The notes under the pieces: generated by a model | Seen by the model: the letters and a program-made list of their open reading frames with translations, nothing else | What the model was told of the DNA's origin: nothing | The model's database searches: none | In this document: one piece after another, positions 35,881-45,643 of the stretch | Layout: each line of letters begins with the position of its first letter | Numbering within the stretch: position 1 is the stretch's first letter | From: Polytrichum commune | Lineage: Eukaryota > Streptophyta > Polytrichopsida > Polytrichales > Polytrichaceae | Length of the DNA stretch: 64,000 nucleotides | Reading direction: 5' to 3' | Assembly: GCA_950295325.1 (NCBI GenBank) | Contig: OX485806.1 | Span: 17,608,001 to 17,672,000 of the forward strand | Program-made: the position numbers and the translations under genes

Positions 35881-36737
35881 TTGGGGAGTGGCTGGGGTTA
35901 TAGCTCGGAGGGTTACATGAGGATTAAGTTCACATTATACGGGGTTGGTTAATGAGTAAAGGGATAGGGAGACTAAACTAGAAACTTAACTCCTTAAGAA
36001 ATTAAGGAGGGAAGAGGTTCCTAACATGCAAAAGTGTGACATAAGGGAACAATCTTTAAGTAAATATTGGAGTGTTGAGTTTTGAATCAGTGTGGGGAGA
36101 TGGGACTACTTGTGAAGAGTATTTTTTAATACTTGTACTTTTATCATGGAATAAATTGGTGTGTAAAAGTTGATGGAGAGTGAAATGGATTTTTATGAAT
36201 TTGGTAAGAGGTAGGATGTAAGCATGAATGTGGTACCCATACCCTCACCCGGACTAGGACGCTTAAGGGTGGGCGGTTTGGCCTCACACCAAGCCAACAA
36301 CAATATTTTCCATTCAGCGCGTTAATTAATGATGAACTAAGAAATATAAATTCAAAATATGCTATATGGCAAACATAGTAGAACATCTCTCACATGTTAT
36401 TGACATCCATAACATTACTCAGCTAAAGAGTTGTGTTCACGGGTTCGGCATCAAATTTGGAGAATAAAGACTTTGAATGTTGAAATTCCAATGTTTCAGA
36501 CTATACCTAAAGTCAAGGTAGTTGAACATAGCTCATTAGCTGAGCAATGTTATGTCACCTCAAGTGTTGTTAATTATGATAGTTTCTACTGTACTATCAC
36601 TTTTTTTTATATATATATATATTTTACACTCTTAGAAGTCATGAACTTTTTGGTATATTTTGAGTCAAGAATTTTGATAATAAGTTTTAGCTATAGAAGA
36701 GGCTTGTGATTTGCGGCAAATTCATCTCAAGTTAATC
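35881..36737. other. non-coding DNA, nothing recognised
   Basis: No recognisable coding frame or paired repeats; short TA tract at 36609-36622. Confidence 0.5.
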
Positions 36738-36830
36738 CCAGTGCACAATTTATGGTATTAAATGGTAGGGGCTTAATATCGTCACTTACTCTATTCCTAG
36801 GTTACACTAATGACCAACAAAACGATCATT
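36738..36830 (+). repeat. fragment shared with 38711-38790
   Basis: GTGCACAATTTATGGTATTAAATG through CCTAGGTTACACTAATGACC aligns with GTGCACACTATTTATGATATGTAGTG through TCTAGGTTACGCTAATGACC just before the young LINE. It also resembles ends of TIR family T. It is part of a dispersed element of unknown extent. Confidence 0.5.
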
Positions 36831-37294
36831 AGCATGACCATGTGTCGCTTGCCATTATCATGCTAAATAATATCTTCCTCTTTGCCTTCTTTTCCCGCGG
36901 GGAGGGGGGGGGGGTTCAAGTGACACTTGTCGTTATTGTGCTCAAATTACCTTCTTGCATATTACAACATAAAATTATCATCTCAAGGACTCCAATATGT
37001 TGCACTAAATGCCAGAATGGAAAATTATCATTCATTTCAAAAATCACTTATGTTGGCAAATAGTGTTGTGTTGACAATTAAAGGTCTCTAACAACAACCT
37101 GATTTGGATTGTCTGCCAACAATGTATGTGACAATATGGTACTATAAGTCGTGTAGATTAATTGAGGGTCTTCATTTCTAATTATAGGATCATACCAACT
37201 ATTAAAAAAAGGAAAAAAATCCCCAACATTTCCTAATTTCAACTTACATGACCGTCATTATTCCATGAACTTCAAGGCGACATTGTATAATACT

Positions 37295-37514
37295 ACACTA
37301 ATTATCCCAATTAGTACATGTTATTGTTTGAAGTTACACAATGCTATTACTATTTAACGAGAATGTAGTATTTTACCAAGCAAAGTCATTTATGTTCTAT
37401 AATGTCGGAACAACTTACTGAACTGTTGTTAGTGAAAATATAAGCTCTTAAGTAAGACGTTATTACACTATGTAACTCCAAATAGTAATGGGCACTAATT
37501 GGGATAATCGGTGT
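37295..37514. mobile_element. MITE family M, copy 2
   Basis: 220-bp element with ends ACACTAATTATCCCAATTAG and CACTAATTGGGATAATCGGTGT. It aligns throughout with 13424-13642. No matching 3-bp flanks here, so its target duplication may have decayed. Confidence 0.8.
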
Positions 37515-37599
37515 AGCACGCATATTGATTTCCTTTTCCAGTTGCGACAACAGACATCCCTTGAAGTTGCATCATCCGGAGCTCAGAAGGTTGAAAAAA

Positions 37600-37691
37600 T
37601 GAAGCTAAAATATCAACGTCCATTTCAGCACAGGATGATTCTGACAGACAGAACTGCAACTTCCAGTGGCTTCAGCTCCTGTTGAGTCTAA
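37600..37691 (+). repeat. dispersed repeat C, copy 2
   Basis: Matches 18826-18936 and ends at GTTGAGTCTAAA exactly where TIR family D begins, suggesting that the D element inserted at or beside it. Confidence 0.6.
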
Positions 37692-38203
37692 AGGGCCACT
37701 TCACACACGAGCCAAGAGCCGTGACCACGGAATTGTGAGAGCCCAAAAGAAAGTGTCCAAAGGCCGTCCCCAACACACCTCCAAAAGCATGTAGTATGGT
37801 CATGGACCCTCGAGTGTAGTCTGAAGTCATATGTGACCAGGCCCTCAACCAAATGCTATTTCAATGATTTTCTATTCATGCGGGGTCCTCACACCTGATA
37901 AAATCAAAATAAACCAACGGTTGTGGACGTTCGGAGTGCCATGATCTCTTGGTTTTGTGTTAGGCCTGCCTTCAAGAGGTGGTTTTTGACAATAGTCCAA
38001 GTGACCATGAAACACGATCCATTTGATGTCATGTAGGAATCCATGTAGACTTTACATGCATCCATCTTGCATTCACATGCTTCGTTGGTCCCTCAAGCGT
38101 AGCGTGAAGCGAACTTGGACCGGCTCCGCCTTTTCCACCAATGAGAGTGCATGCTTGAAGTGTAACGGCCACGGGCTCTCAGTCTCGTGTGTTAAGTGGC
38201 CCT
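37692..38203. mobile_element. TIR family D element, copy 1 (512 bp)
   Basis: The left end AGGGCCACTTCACACACGAG is inverted at the right end CTCGTGTGTTAAGTGGCCCT, 19 of 20 matching, and the next block GAGCCGTGACCACG pairs with CGGCCACGGGCTC. No coding capacity. The same internal order (GAGAGCCC, ATGCGGGGTC, GTTAGGCCTGCCTTCAAGAG, CAAGTGACCATGAAACACGA) recurs at 42090-42510, 44796-45643 and 54735-55165. Target duplication not clear; superfamily unassigned. Confidence 0.85.
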
Positions 38204-38489
38204 AAACCCTAATTTGCAGCTCTATTTGTAGCTAGAGACCACTGACTGGATGACGGTATCGGGACTGGGTGAAGTAATTAAGTTGCATGATACCAAAGAT
38301 CGAGCTTGAGTCTTCCGGAATCCAATCAATATGATAAACCAACAAATTTGGAGGTCATGTTTTCACGACACCGGTCTCCCAGTAGATGTTGTGAATCAAA
38401 CTGCCAAGCGAAGAAAAACATCACTGCAAAAGAACAACCAACAACAACCCATTCGGTGGCAGAGGAGGTCACAAATCCTTGGCCCACTT

Positions 38490-38717
38490 TTACGACACCG
38501 CTTATGTTATTTAGTGTCAATTGCTATATGGAATTACGTGATGCTATAACGTTTTGCTATAGAGTACATTTTCTACCAACACAGCTCAAACATGGTTTTG
38601 GACATCATTGAAAATACGCAATTCAATTTAGTAAAATGTGCATTCAAGCAACAACAAAACTTATGGTATTATGTACGTGTGAATAATAAGTGACATTAAA
38701 TATCGTAAATGGTGCAC
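38490..38717. mobile_element. MITE-like TIR element, family T, copy 3
   Basis: CGACACCGCTTATGTTATTT (with AGTGTCA) at the left is inverted as TGACATTAAATATCGTAAATGGTG at the right. Same end motif as 1455-1937 and 14856-15424. Confidence 0.6.
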
Positions 38718-38809
38718 ACTATTTATGATATGTAGTGTCATTGACCCAATAATGTCATGGGGTATACATCTAGGTTACGCTAATGACCAATATATTGACC
38801 ATAAGTGTA

Positions 38810-39949
38810 CTTCAAAACCGGACACAACCAATCACACTATACAAAGTTAGAGCACATGTCAACATTGATGGCAACGAACAAGCAGACAAATTGGCAAAAG
38901 AAGGGCTAGAACTAGAGCACAAAATTGCCATTCACCCATATGAGCATGCCCATGCCATCCCATACTACTACCAAAAGGACGTTTGGGCCTCAATGACAGA
39001 CGTTCCCGATAAAGGCCCCGTTAGATTCCTAGAAAAACAAATTATTAAATACGATAGGGAAAACAACTTGGAAAACATGGCCACACAAACCCCCAACACT
39101 TACAAATGGACAGGAAATGCAGATATAGATAAAGAACTTTCTAACGAATTCTGGGAAAACCCGGGAATCACGGATAAACAAAAATCATGCCTCATCAAAT
39201 TCCGAACAGGAACCTATATGGGCAATGCTCGAAAACAACTGTTCTTTGGTAGACAAATATATCCCTCTATTACATGCCCCATTTGCACCTCATACGAACC
39301 GGACACATGGTTACATGTACTACTTACGTGTAAACAACAACATATACATTCACTCCACGTCAAAAGACACAACAAAGCAGTATGGGAAATTAGGAAACTA
39401 CTAATCTCATCTGAAAAATCTCGATGTTATATTCTCATGAACGCGGGCACCTTCAATAATACACCCCAGGAAAACACCGTTCCCAATTGGCTACTCCCTT
39501 GCACATGCGGTACACAAAGATGCCATTGTAACTCCAGATTCAGACCTGACATCCTTTGTGTTAGAGGATTTCCATACCAAAATGACCCCCCCACAGACTT
39601 GGACCCCAACCTCACCATACAATTTATCGAATTTACATACTGTAATGATAGATTCTCTCCAAAAACACTCGAAACAAAAAATAACAAATACAAACCATTA
39701 ATCGATAGTATTGCTGCTAGAGGATGGAAAATTGACCCCCTTATTATAATCACCGCTGGCGCTAGAGCCACTACACACACTCCTTCAATGAAATCACTCG
39801 AAAATAAATTTAAAATACCCATGCCTATCATTAAAAATACCTTTAAAAACATCAATACTATCGCTATAACATATGCCATGGCTATCCTCCTACACAAAAG
39901 AAGAATAGAAAACCACCAACCACTACCCCAAACACTAGACCCCCCATAG
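38810..39949 (+). CDS. LINE ORF C-terminus: RNase H end, zinc finger, restriction-like nuclease
   Basis: 379 residues remain open up to a stop at 39947-39949; the ATG at 38783 lies in flanking DNA and is accidental. In order: the end of an RNase H domain (VRAHVNIDGNEQADKLAKEG, with the last catalytic Asp in NEQAD); about 115 residues of linker; a CX2CX9HX4C finger at 39275-39331; a second Cys-rich patch CTCGTQRCHC; then RFRPDI (PD at 39545-39550) and IQFIEFTY (Glu at 39629-39631), consistent with a PD-(D/E)XK restriction-like endonuclease, followed by a KYKPLIDSIAARGWKIDPL block. R2-type LINEs pair such a finger with this nuclease fold. RNase H together with it is the layout described for Dualen/RandI. 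Reverse transcriptase is lost by truncation, so the fragment cannot act alone. Confidence 0.85.
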   Translation, partial: LQNRTQPITLYKVRAHVNIDGNEQADKLAKEGLELEHKIAIHPYEHAHAIPYYYQKDVWASMTDVPDKGPVRFLEKQIIKYDRENNLENMATQTPNTYKWTGNADIDKELSNEFWENPGITDKQKSCLIKFRTGTYMGNARKQLFFGRQIYPSITCPICTSYEPDTWLHVLLTCKQQHIHSLHVKRHNKAVWEIRKLLISSEKSRCYILMNAGTFNNTPQENTVPNWLLPCTCGTQRCHCNSRFRPDILCVRGFPYQNDPPTDLDPNLTIQFIEFTYCNDRFSPKTLETKNNKYKPLIDSIAARGWKIDPLIIITAGARATTHTPSMKSLENKFKIPMPIIKNTFKNINTIAITYAMAILLHKRRIENHQPLPQTLDPP

Positions 39950-40223
39950 ATAAAGCCATAAAACCTTAACAACTAAGCCACTCCACCCCACCCACTAACA
40001 ATGCACTAGAGACCTGGCGACCCAAATCATACTAACAATCCTCCCTAACAACTAACCATTTTGGTTCTTGTTACTAGTGACTGGTGACTATAGTGTCTAC
40101 TCTCGAAAGGGAGGAGTAGATCTTTACCTTCATACCTTTGTCCTGTGGGCATTGGATGGAGGAGGATCGAACATACACTCCATTCACGTCGGTCTCCTCC
40201 GGAGACCGAAGTTTTTCTTCTTC
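38810..40223 (+). mobile_element. 5'-truncated LINE insertion, Dualen/RandI-like 3' end
   Basis: Perfect 14-bp target duplications TGACCATAAGTGTA at 38796-38809 and 40224-40237 define a 1414-bp insertion. It carries the 3' part of the LINE ORF (38810-39949) and a 3' UTR of about 270 bp (39950-40223) ending in a short TTC-rich tail, not poly-A. 5' truncation is normal for target-primed reverse transcription. The perfect duplications and open frame mean the insertion is recent. The 3' UTR segment from about 40080 resembles the end of the SINE at 24050-24433. An older relative occupies 26930-29845. Confidence 0.93.
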
Positions 40224-40237
40224 TGACCATAAGTGTA

Positions 40238-40926
40238 AGCACATGACAATCAACATCAATGTGCTTAAGAATATATTGGTTACAATATGGTTAATAATAC
40301 TATTATAATATTACAAGTTTGGTCTAAGTGTAGATGAGCTAAGAACAAGTGTAGAAGTAAGTAAATTAACACCATCCCCTTGGCCAACAGTATTCATCCA
40401 ATGCCACTTCTAATGATCTCGCATTAATTGGTGACTATACTTGACACTCTCTCTACGAACTTTAAGGGGGAGACGGATAGGGGATGAGGCCCGCAATCTA
40501 GCACCCCGGGCACCCCCTCCCCCAAAAAGAAAATATAAAATTCTCATATCCCGACCAAAAGCTATTGCCCGCTCTACTCGACTTCGTAAAAAATATAATG
40601 CCCTTGCATTCTTGAAGGCCGCTTGTCCATATAACCCATATTAAGTGCACCTCACCTTCAAGGTTCAAAATCCAATGTATATGTTCACTTTCACTTAGTA
40701 AATATGAAGCAATGGATTGGGATTTCATTGTCGAAGTGAAACCTGTCAATGAAGCATGTAATTGACTTGGATGTCAAAAATATTACCAAAAAAAGTTGCG
40801 AGTTACAGTTTGAAAGGATCTTTGTCATGCTAGAATGAAACTCAAAGTATTGTTTTTATTTTGAGCATGCGTATTGTAGTCAACGCCGTCTACTTTTCAC
40901 AAGCATTTCATACACATTCACGCCAA
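40238..40926. other. non-coding DNA, nothing recognised
   Basis: No recognised gene or element between the LINE and the next TIR element. Confidence 0.5.
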
Positions 40927-41480
40927 CTTAGGGCTGCTTTACACCTAGAGGCTCGGCCAATTGGTTGTGTAAGAGGTTTGAAATCCTCACTTTTGATTGG
41001 CCAAAAGGTTGAAATCGGCCCCAACCCCTTTACACCTAGAGGTCGGGCCGATTTGGTGGTATGATTTTTTTTAATCAAAAAATGCATGGTATGACACGGC
41101 CCAAGCTCGTTGAATTGGGTGCACCCAAAATGAAGGGCCAATTCTTGGCCTCGGGGCCAATGTCATATCTCGATAATTTATAAATAAAAATTTGAAGAAC
41201 TATATATATATATAATTATAGCAAACCAAATACGTTGGATTTTGTGGAAATTTGAACGGCTCTATGCTAGATTATGCTAGATCCGTTGGATTATGCTATA
41301 TTTATTAAATCGGCCTGGCTTCTTGGCCCTAAGGCCTTTACATATGGGAAAATTGGCCCCTGTTATAATCTTATTGTAATGTGTAGTTGAGGCCGGCCTC
41401 CAACCCAAAAGGGGCTGAAATTTCATGCAATCAACCTCAAGGGGAACTGGCTCGGCCTCTAGGTGTAAAGCAGCCCTAAG
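40927..41480. mobile_element. TIR DNA transposon, non-autonomous, 554 bp
   Basis: The left end CTTAGGGCTGCTTTACACCT (continuing AGAGGC) is perfectly inverted at the right end (...AGGTGTAAAGCAGCCCTAAG), about 26 bp. A third copy of the inner word TTTACACCTAGAGG lies inside at 41030-41043. GGGCTGCTTTACACC-like ends are common in hAT and Harbinger MITEs; I see no unambiguous target duplication. The perfect ends suggest a fairly young insertion. Confidence 0.88.
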
Positions 41481-41535
41481 TGCGATTAGATGTAATTCAG
41501 TGTGCATAAGCGTAATTGAAGGCTTTGATAAACAC

Positions 41536-41606
41536 TCTTTCTCTTTCTCTTTCTCTTTCTCTTTCTCTTTCTCTTTCTCTTTCTCTTTCTCTCTCTCTCT
41601 CTCTCC
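41536..41606. repeat. (TTTCTC)n and CT microsatellite
   Basis: About nine TTTCTC hexamers passing into CT dinucleotides. The 220-residue minus frame over this region is a translation of the repeat and is not a gene. Confidence 0.95.
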
Positions 41607-42089
41607 CATGGTGAGGAGGGTGGGTGATGGATGGGTCAACAACAAGAAGTGTGGAGGAGTTGGTGCAGGCCAGGAATAGCAGAAGAGAAGGTGGGGGGGG
41701 GGGATGTTAAGATTGACATGAAATATTCCCTCCCTCCCTCCCTCCCTCCCTGTTTGGGGGTGGGTCAGAAATCTAGGGGGGCAGGCAGGCAGGCATATGG
41801 GGCCGGGATTGATGCCGACCCACTTTCTATTTTCCCAGCGCCCTCCATTGGCCAGGCGGAACAGTAGCCGAGCAACGCCATTCGCAGCTGGCCCGCCCAT
41901 CAAACGGATCCTCCCGCAATAACACCCCCCAACTTGCAATTTAAGAAGGAGGAGGAAGGAGGGGCTACTACTAAGGACCGCTCTAACTTAATCCCCAACA
42001 CCTACCTAGCCTAGCCTAGGCGCCCAACACCATCACACTACCCTAATCTCACTCACTAACTACATGTTCTATATTTTGTGCGTTCGGAT
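41607..42089. other. GC-richer non-coding DNA with short simple repeats
   Basis: Contains a G run at 41692-41702, CCCT repeats at 41729-41752 and GGCA repeats at 41780-41795. CpG content is higher than in neighbouring DNA, but no coding sequence is recognised. Confidence 0.5.
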
Positions 42090-42510
42090 CACTCCACGCT
42101 CGACCCCACGGCCGTCACCATCCAATTGTGAGAGCCCAAGACACCTCCAGGATCGTGTCGTGTGGTCACGGGCCCTCAGCTAATGCAATTTCAATGAATT
42201 TCTAACCATGCGGGGTTAAAAATGTAGTAAATCGACGGTTGTGAGGTTTGAGAGTGCCGAGGTCTCCCGGTGTTGTGTTAGGCCTACCTCCAAGAGACGG
42301 TTTTTGAAAGTAGTCCAAGTGAGCATGAAACATGATCCATTGGATGCCATGTGGGAATCCGTGTGGACTTTACATCCATCTTGCATTCACTTACTCCTTT
42401 TGTCCCTCAAGCAAACTTGGGCTGGCTTCTCCGCCTTCTCCGCCAATGAGGGTGCTTGAAGTGCAATAGTCACGGGCCCTCAGTCTCCTGTGTGAAGAGT
42501 GGCCCTTAGT
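42090..42510. mobile_element. TIR family D element, copy 2
   Basis: Aligns with 37692-38203: CCACGGCCGTCACCATCCAATTGTGAGAGCCC at the left, ATGCGGGGTTAAAA, GTGTTAGGCCTACCTCCAAGA, ACATGATCCATTGGATGCCA, and the right terminus CACGGGCCCTCAGTCTCCTG with GTGAAGAGTGGCCCTTAG. The extreme left end is degraded. Its right terminus is the first unit of the tandem array that follows. Confidence 0.75.
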
Positions 42511-43199
42511 TATGATGTTAGTTGCCTGCGGCAGCACACACAACTTGATCATGAGGCTCAACCTTGAAATGCAATGGTCACGGGCCCTCAGCCTCCTGTG
42601 TGAAGTGGCCCTTAGTTATGATGTAAGTTGCCTGCGGCAGCACACACAACTTGATCATGAGGCTCAACCTTGAAATGCAATGGTCACGGGCCCTCAGCCT
42701 CCTGTGTGAAGTGGCCCTTAGTTATGATGTAAGTTGCCTGCGGCAGCACACACAACTTGATCATGAGGCTCAACCTTGAAATGCAATGGTCACGGGCCCT
42801 CAGTCTCCTGTGTGAAGAGTGGCCCTTAGTTATGATGTAAGTTGCCTGTGGCAGCACACACAACTTGATCATGAGGCTCAACCTTGAAATGCACTGGTCA
42901 CGGGCCTTCAGCCTCCTGTGTGAAGAGTGGCCCTTAGTTATGATGTAAGTTGCCTGCGGCAGCACACACAACTTGATCATGAGGCTCAACCTTGAAATGC
43001 AATGGTCACGGGTCCTCAGTCTCCTGTGTGAAGAGTGGCCCTTAGTTATGATGTAAGTTGCCTGCGGCAGCACACACAACTTGATCATGAGGCTCAACCT
43101 TGAAATGCACTGGTCACGGGCCTTCAGCCTCCTGTGTGAAGTGGCCTTTAGTGATGTTAGTTGCCTGCAGCAGCACAGACAACTTGGTTGTGAGGCTCA
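42471..43199. repeat. tandem array of 106-108-bp units, about seven copies
   Basis: CACGGG(C/T)C(C/T)TCAG starts at 42471, 42579, 42685, 42791, 42899, 43007 and 43115, giving periods of 108, 106, 106, 108, 108 and 108 bp; the 2-bp difference is GAAGAGTGG against GAAGTGG. Each unit holds the right terminus of TIR family D plus about 70 bp of former flank (TGCCTGCGGCAGCACACACA, ACTTGATCATGAGGCTCAAC). Units differ at only a few positions. The 137-residue repetitive frame on the minus strand is a by-product of the array. Confidence 0.97.
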
Positions 43200-43247
43200 A
43201 GTTGGGTGGGCCAAGGCAATGAACGTTGTGTGTTTATTTTCACCCGC

Positions 43248-43452
43248 TAGTTACAGATGCACTGGTTGAGTTTGAGAAATGACCAGGTGAGGTTCAAGAC
43301 TGCCCGAAAAATATACTGTCCATTTTAGAGGAATACTCTAGAGCACTCCTCAAACTGATAAAGAAAAACTGAAAGATGTCAACACCTCACCGGGTGCACT
43401 TGGAAACACTAGGATCATGACCGATTATGCCCGAAAATCTCCCTGGACACTG
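43248..43452 (+). repeat. dispersed repeat A, copy 4
   Basis: GCTAGTTACAGATGCACTGG, GAGTTTGAGAAATGACCAGG, TTTAGAGGAATACTC, AAAGATGTCAACAC, ACTTGGAAACACTAGGATCA and GATTATGCCCGAAAATCTCC. It begins about 50 bp after the tandem array. Confidence 0.85.
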
Positions 43453-44132
43453 GGCCAAGGTAACCAAAAAAAAACCTCAATTTAATGAGCCCTAAGAACA
43501 TGTGCCTAGAATGGTGGATCTTTGTGCTAAGGCCTTGGCTAATAAGTGATTACTTTCAGATCAGTCATGTCATATAGCTTGAGTTCAAGTCTCAAGCTTG
43601 CAAGTATATGGCCCATGATTTGCTCCCGGTTTTTTCAAGTTGAAGTCCAATCTTGAACTTGTAGATTCAATCATCTAGTTTGGTGCTGACCAGTGTATAT
43701 TTGGGCTTTAACTTGATGAAATCAATTCCAAAGGAAGGAGGTCGTTCAACCAATGCTCCTACACCATCATACTAAGGCACATGTAAGGAAGAGTTCAAAT
43801 TTGTTTTTACCTTGGCCCATCACCAAAAGTTTGCAAGCATGAGCTCAAGCTTATATGTGTGTTTCACAGAGTTGCCACACATTTAAGCCGAAGTTGAGCT
43901 TCACATTTGCCTAAGATGGATATTAATAGCAAGGGTGCATTTTTATTATAAATAATGTTTTGAGTTTGTTTGTAAGTTCAGCTAAAACTTGAACTTGGAG
44001 AATTCTCCAGCTTGATGACTACATGCTTGAACTTGACTGCCAATCCCAAAATGGAGCAACCAAAGCTCCACCATTTTAGGCCCAAGCAAGGGCAATATCT
44101 TTTACATTGGCCCATCACCTTTGCAAGTCTAA
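43453..44132. other. non-coding DNA, nothing recognised
   Basis: Words such as TGGCCCATCACC recur at 43816 and 44092, hinting at a local duplication, but I cannot define units. Confidence 0.4.
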
Positions 44133-44462
44133 TAGCATGTCCACGCTAGGGGATTTGGGCGAACCAACCCATACACTCGTCCCTTGTTGGATGCCTAAAC
44201 CCTTGCCTCCAAGGAACCAATGTATGGGTTGGTTCGTCCCAACCCACACTAGGGCTAGTTGTTGTTCCTTAGAAAGTCCATACTAGCGAAAGTCCATCTT
44301 AATCTTTCCAAAATTTATAGCTATCAGTAAAGAATTTTTGTCCTACTCGTAAATTTAACCTCACTAGATGTACTATAGTTTCGCCCATTCAGATCATTGC
44401 ATACAAGATGGAAACTTTCCCATTATTGTGGGCTAGTCATTGGTCCTAGTATGGGCATGCTA
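44133..44462. mobile_element. MITE family N, first of a back-to-back pair
   Basis: TAGCATGTCCACGCTAGG at the left is inverted at the right as CCTAGTATGGGCATGCTA. Internal sequence TCTTTCCAAAATTT and TCCTACTC is shared with the next element. 330 bp, non-coding. An extra palindrome is present near the left end (GAACCAACCCATACA against TGTATGGGTTGGTTC). Confidence 0.75.
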
Positions 44463-44465
44463 TAA

Positions 44466-44699
44466 TACCATGCCCACAATAGGGCCAATTGATGTAGCAT
44501 GAGGAGTCCCTATTGATAGGAAAAAGTTAAACTCTTTCCAAAATTTGCATCTACCAATAAGCATTTTTTTCATCCTACTCACAATAATCTCATCGAATGG
44601 AATGTATTGTAGTTTCACTAAAGCATATAAGAACTCCTATAAAGATATAAACGCTCTTAATGGTGTGGGCAAGTCATTGGTGCTAGTGCGGGCATGCTA
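44466..44699. mobile_element. MITE family N, second of a back-to-back pair
   Basis: TACCATGCCCACAATAGGGCC is inverted at the right as GTGCTAGTGCGGGCATGCTA. Only TAA separates it from the first copy, same orientation. 234 bp, non-coding. Confidence 0.75.
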
Positions 44700-44795
44700 T
44701 GAGTCTTTTGGAGCTTGAGCTCATCAAGCTTATGGAATAGATACATACGTGTGGCTAGCCCTCCCTTTCCATCATAAACTCATATTAAGTTACTT

Positions 44796-45643
44796 AGGAC
44801 CACTTCATACACGAGCCAAGGGCCACAACCATGTAATTGTGAGGGCTCCTATCTCTCATCAAAGATCGTACTAGCCGTCTAAGGCCCTTGCCTCCGACAT
44901 GGTCTGTTGAAATTTGCGTCACGCCTTTGTCCTCTTAGAGGTGGGTTTGACGCAAAATTTGGCAAACTATGAAACATTATTCATAGTCTGCCATGTAGGA
45001 ATTCATGTAGTTTGTTTATTCATGATATTTTCTTTGGGCCCTTAGAGCAAGCCCCATCGTTCCTAGATCTGCATTTGCGTCTAGGATCGAAAAGTGGCCT
45101 CCGTCCAGGATGCAAATGCAAACCCATGGAAAATTTACCACTCATCTTACATTGCCCATAGAGAAACTTACTTCAACCAGTTATTTTTCAAACTCTATGT
45201 TCTTCCCGTGCATTGGCTCTTTCTGCAATGATCGACCCTAACTTACTTACTTTAATACGGATGTCAACAGGTCATTTCTCAAACTCAACCGGCTCATTTG
45301 TAACTTACTTCCAGTTCTAGTTGTTAGGAACATTAAAGTAGGTTGTCTTATTCGTTATGTGGGCCTCTGCATTTCCAGCCCATTTGCAAGGCGGGCCCTG
45401 CATTGCTTTTCATCCATACATGCGATATGCAAGCATGAGCAAGACACTACCTTGCATTTGAATTTGCATTACATATGTAAAAGTGCAAATGCGGATGCAG
45501 AGGTAGGGTGAGCGGGCTTGCACTGAGGCCTTCACCTTCTAGCGTGAAGTGAACTTGGATAGTTCCGGGCCTTTTCGACCAACGAGAGATCATAGAATGC
45601 ACATATGGTCACGGACCTTCAGTCTCGTGTGTGAAGTGGCGTT
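44796..45643. mobile_element. TIR family D element, copy 3
   Basis: AGGACCACTTCATACACGAG at the left and CTCGTGTGTGAAGTGGCGTT at the right form the inverted ends, and family internal words are present (TGTAATTGTGAGGGCTCC, TCCATGTAG-like and GCGTGAAGTGAACTTGGA). It is longer than copy 1 because it contains other sequence, including a partial minus-strand repeat A at 45172-45318. Confidence 0.75.
45172..45318 (-). repeat. dispersed repeat A, partial minus-strand copy
   Basis: On the minus strand: ACAAATGAGCCGGTTGAGTT, TGAGAAATGACC and a second block AGAGTTTGAAAAATAACTGG with TTGAAG. Only the 5' part of repeat A is present, in two pieces. Confidence 0.55.

Noticed and set aside
39427..39972. 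181-residue minus-strand frame
   Set aside because: Antisense of the LINE ORF, whose sense strand has recognisable motifs.
41277..41939. 220-residue minus-strand open frame
   Set aside because: Much of it translates a TTTCTC microsatellite and the TIR element; no domain, and the composition is that of simple sequence.
42684..43097. 137-residue repetitive minus-strand frame
   Set aside because: It translates the 106-108-bp tandem array; the periodic protein is a by-product and the unit length is not always a multiple of three.
42471..43199. CRISPR-like regular repeats
   Set aside because: Units are contiguous 106-108-bp tandem repeats without unique spacers, and the DNA is eukaryotic.
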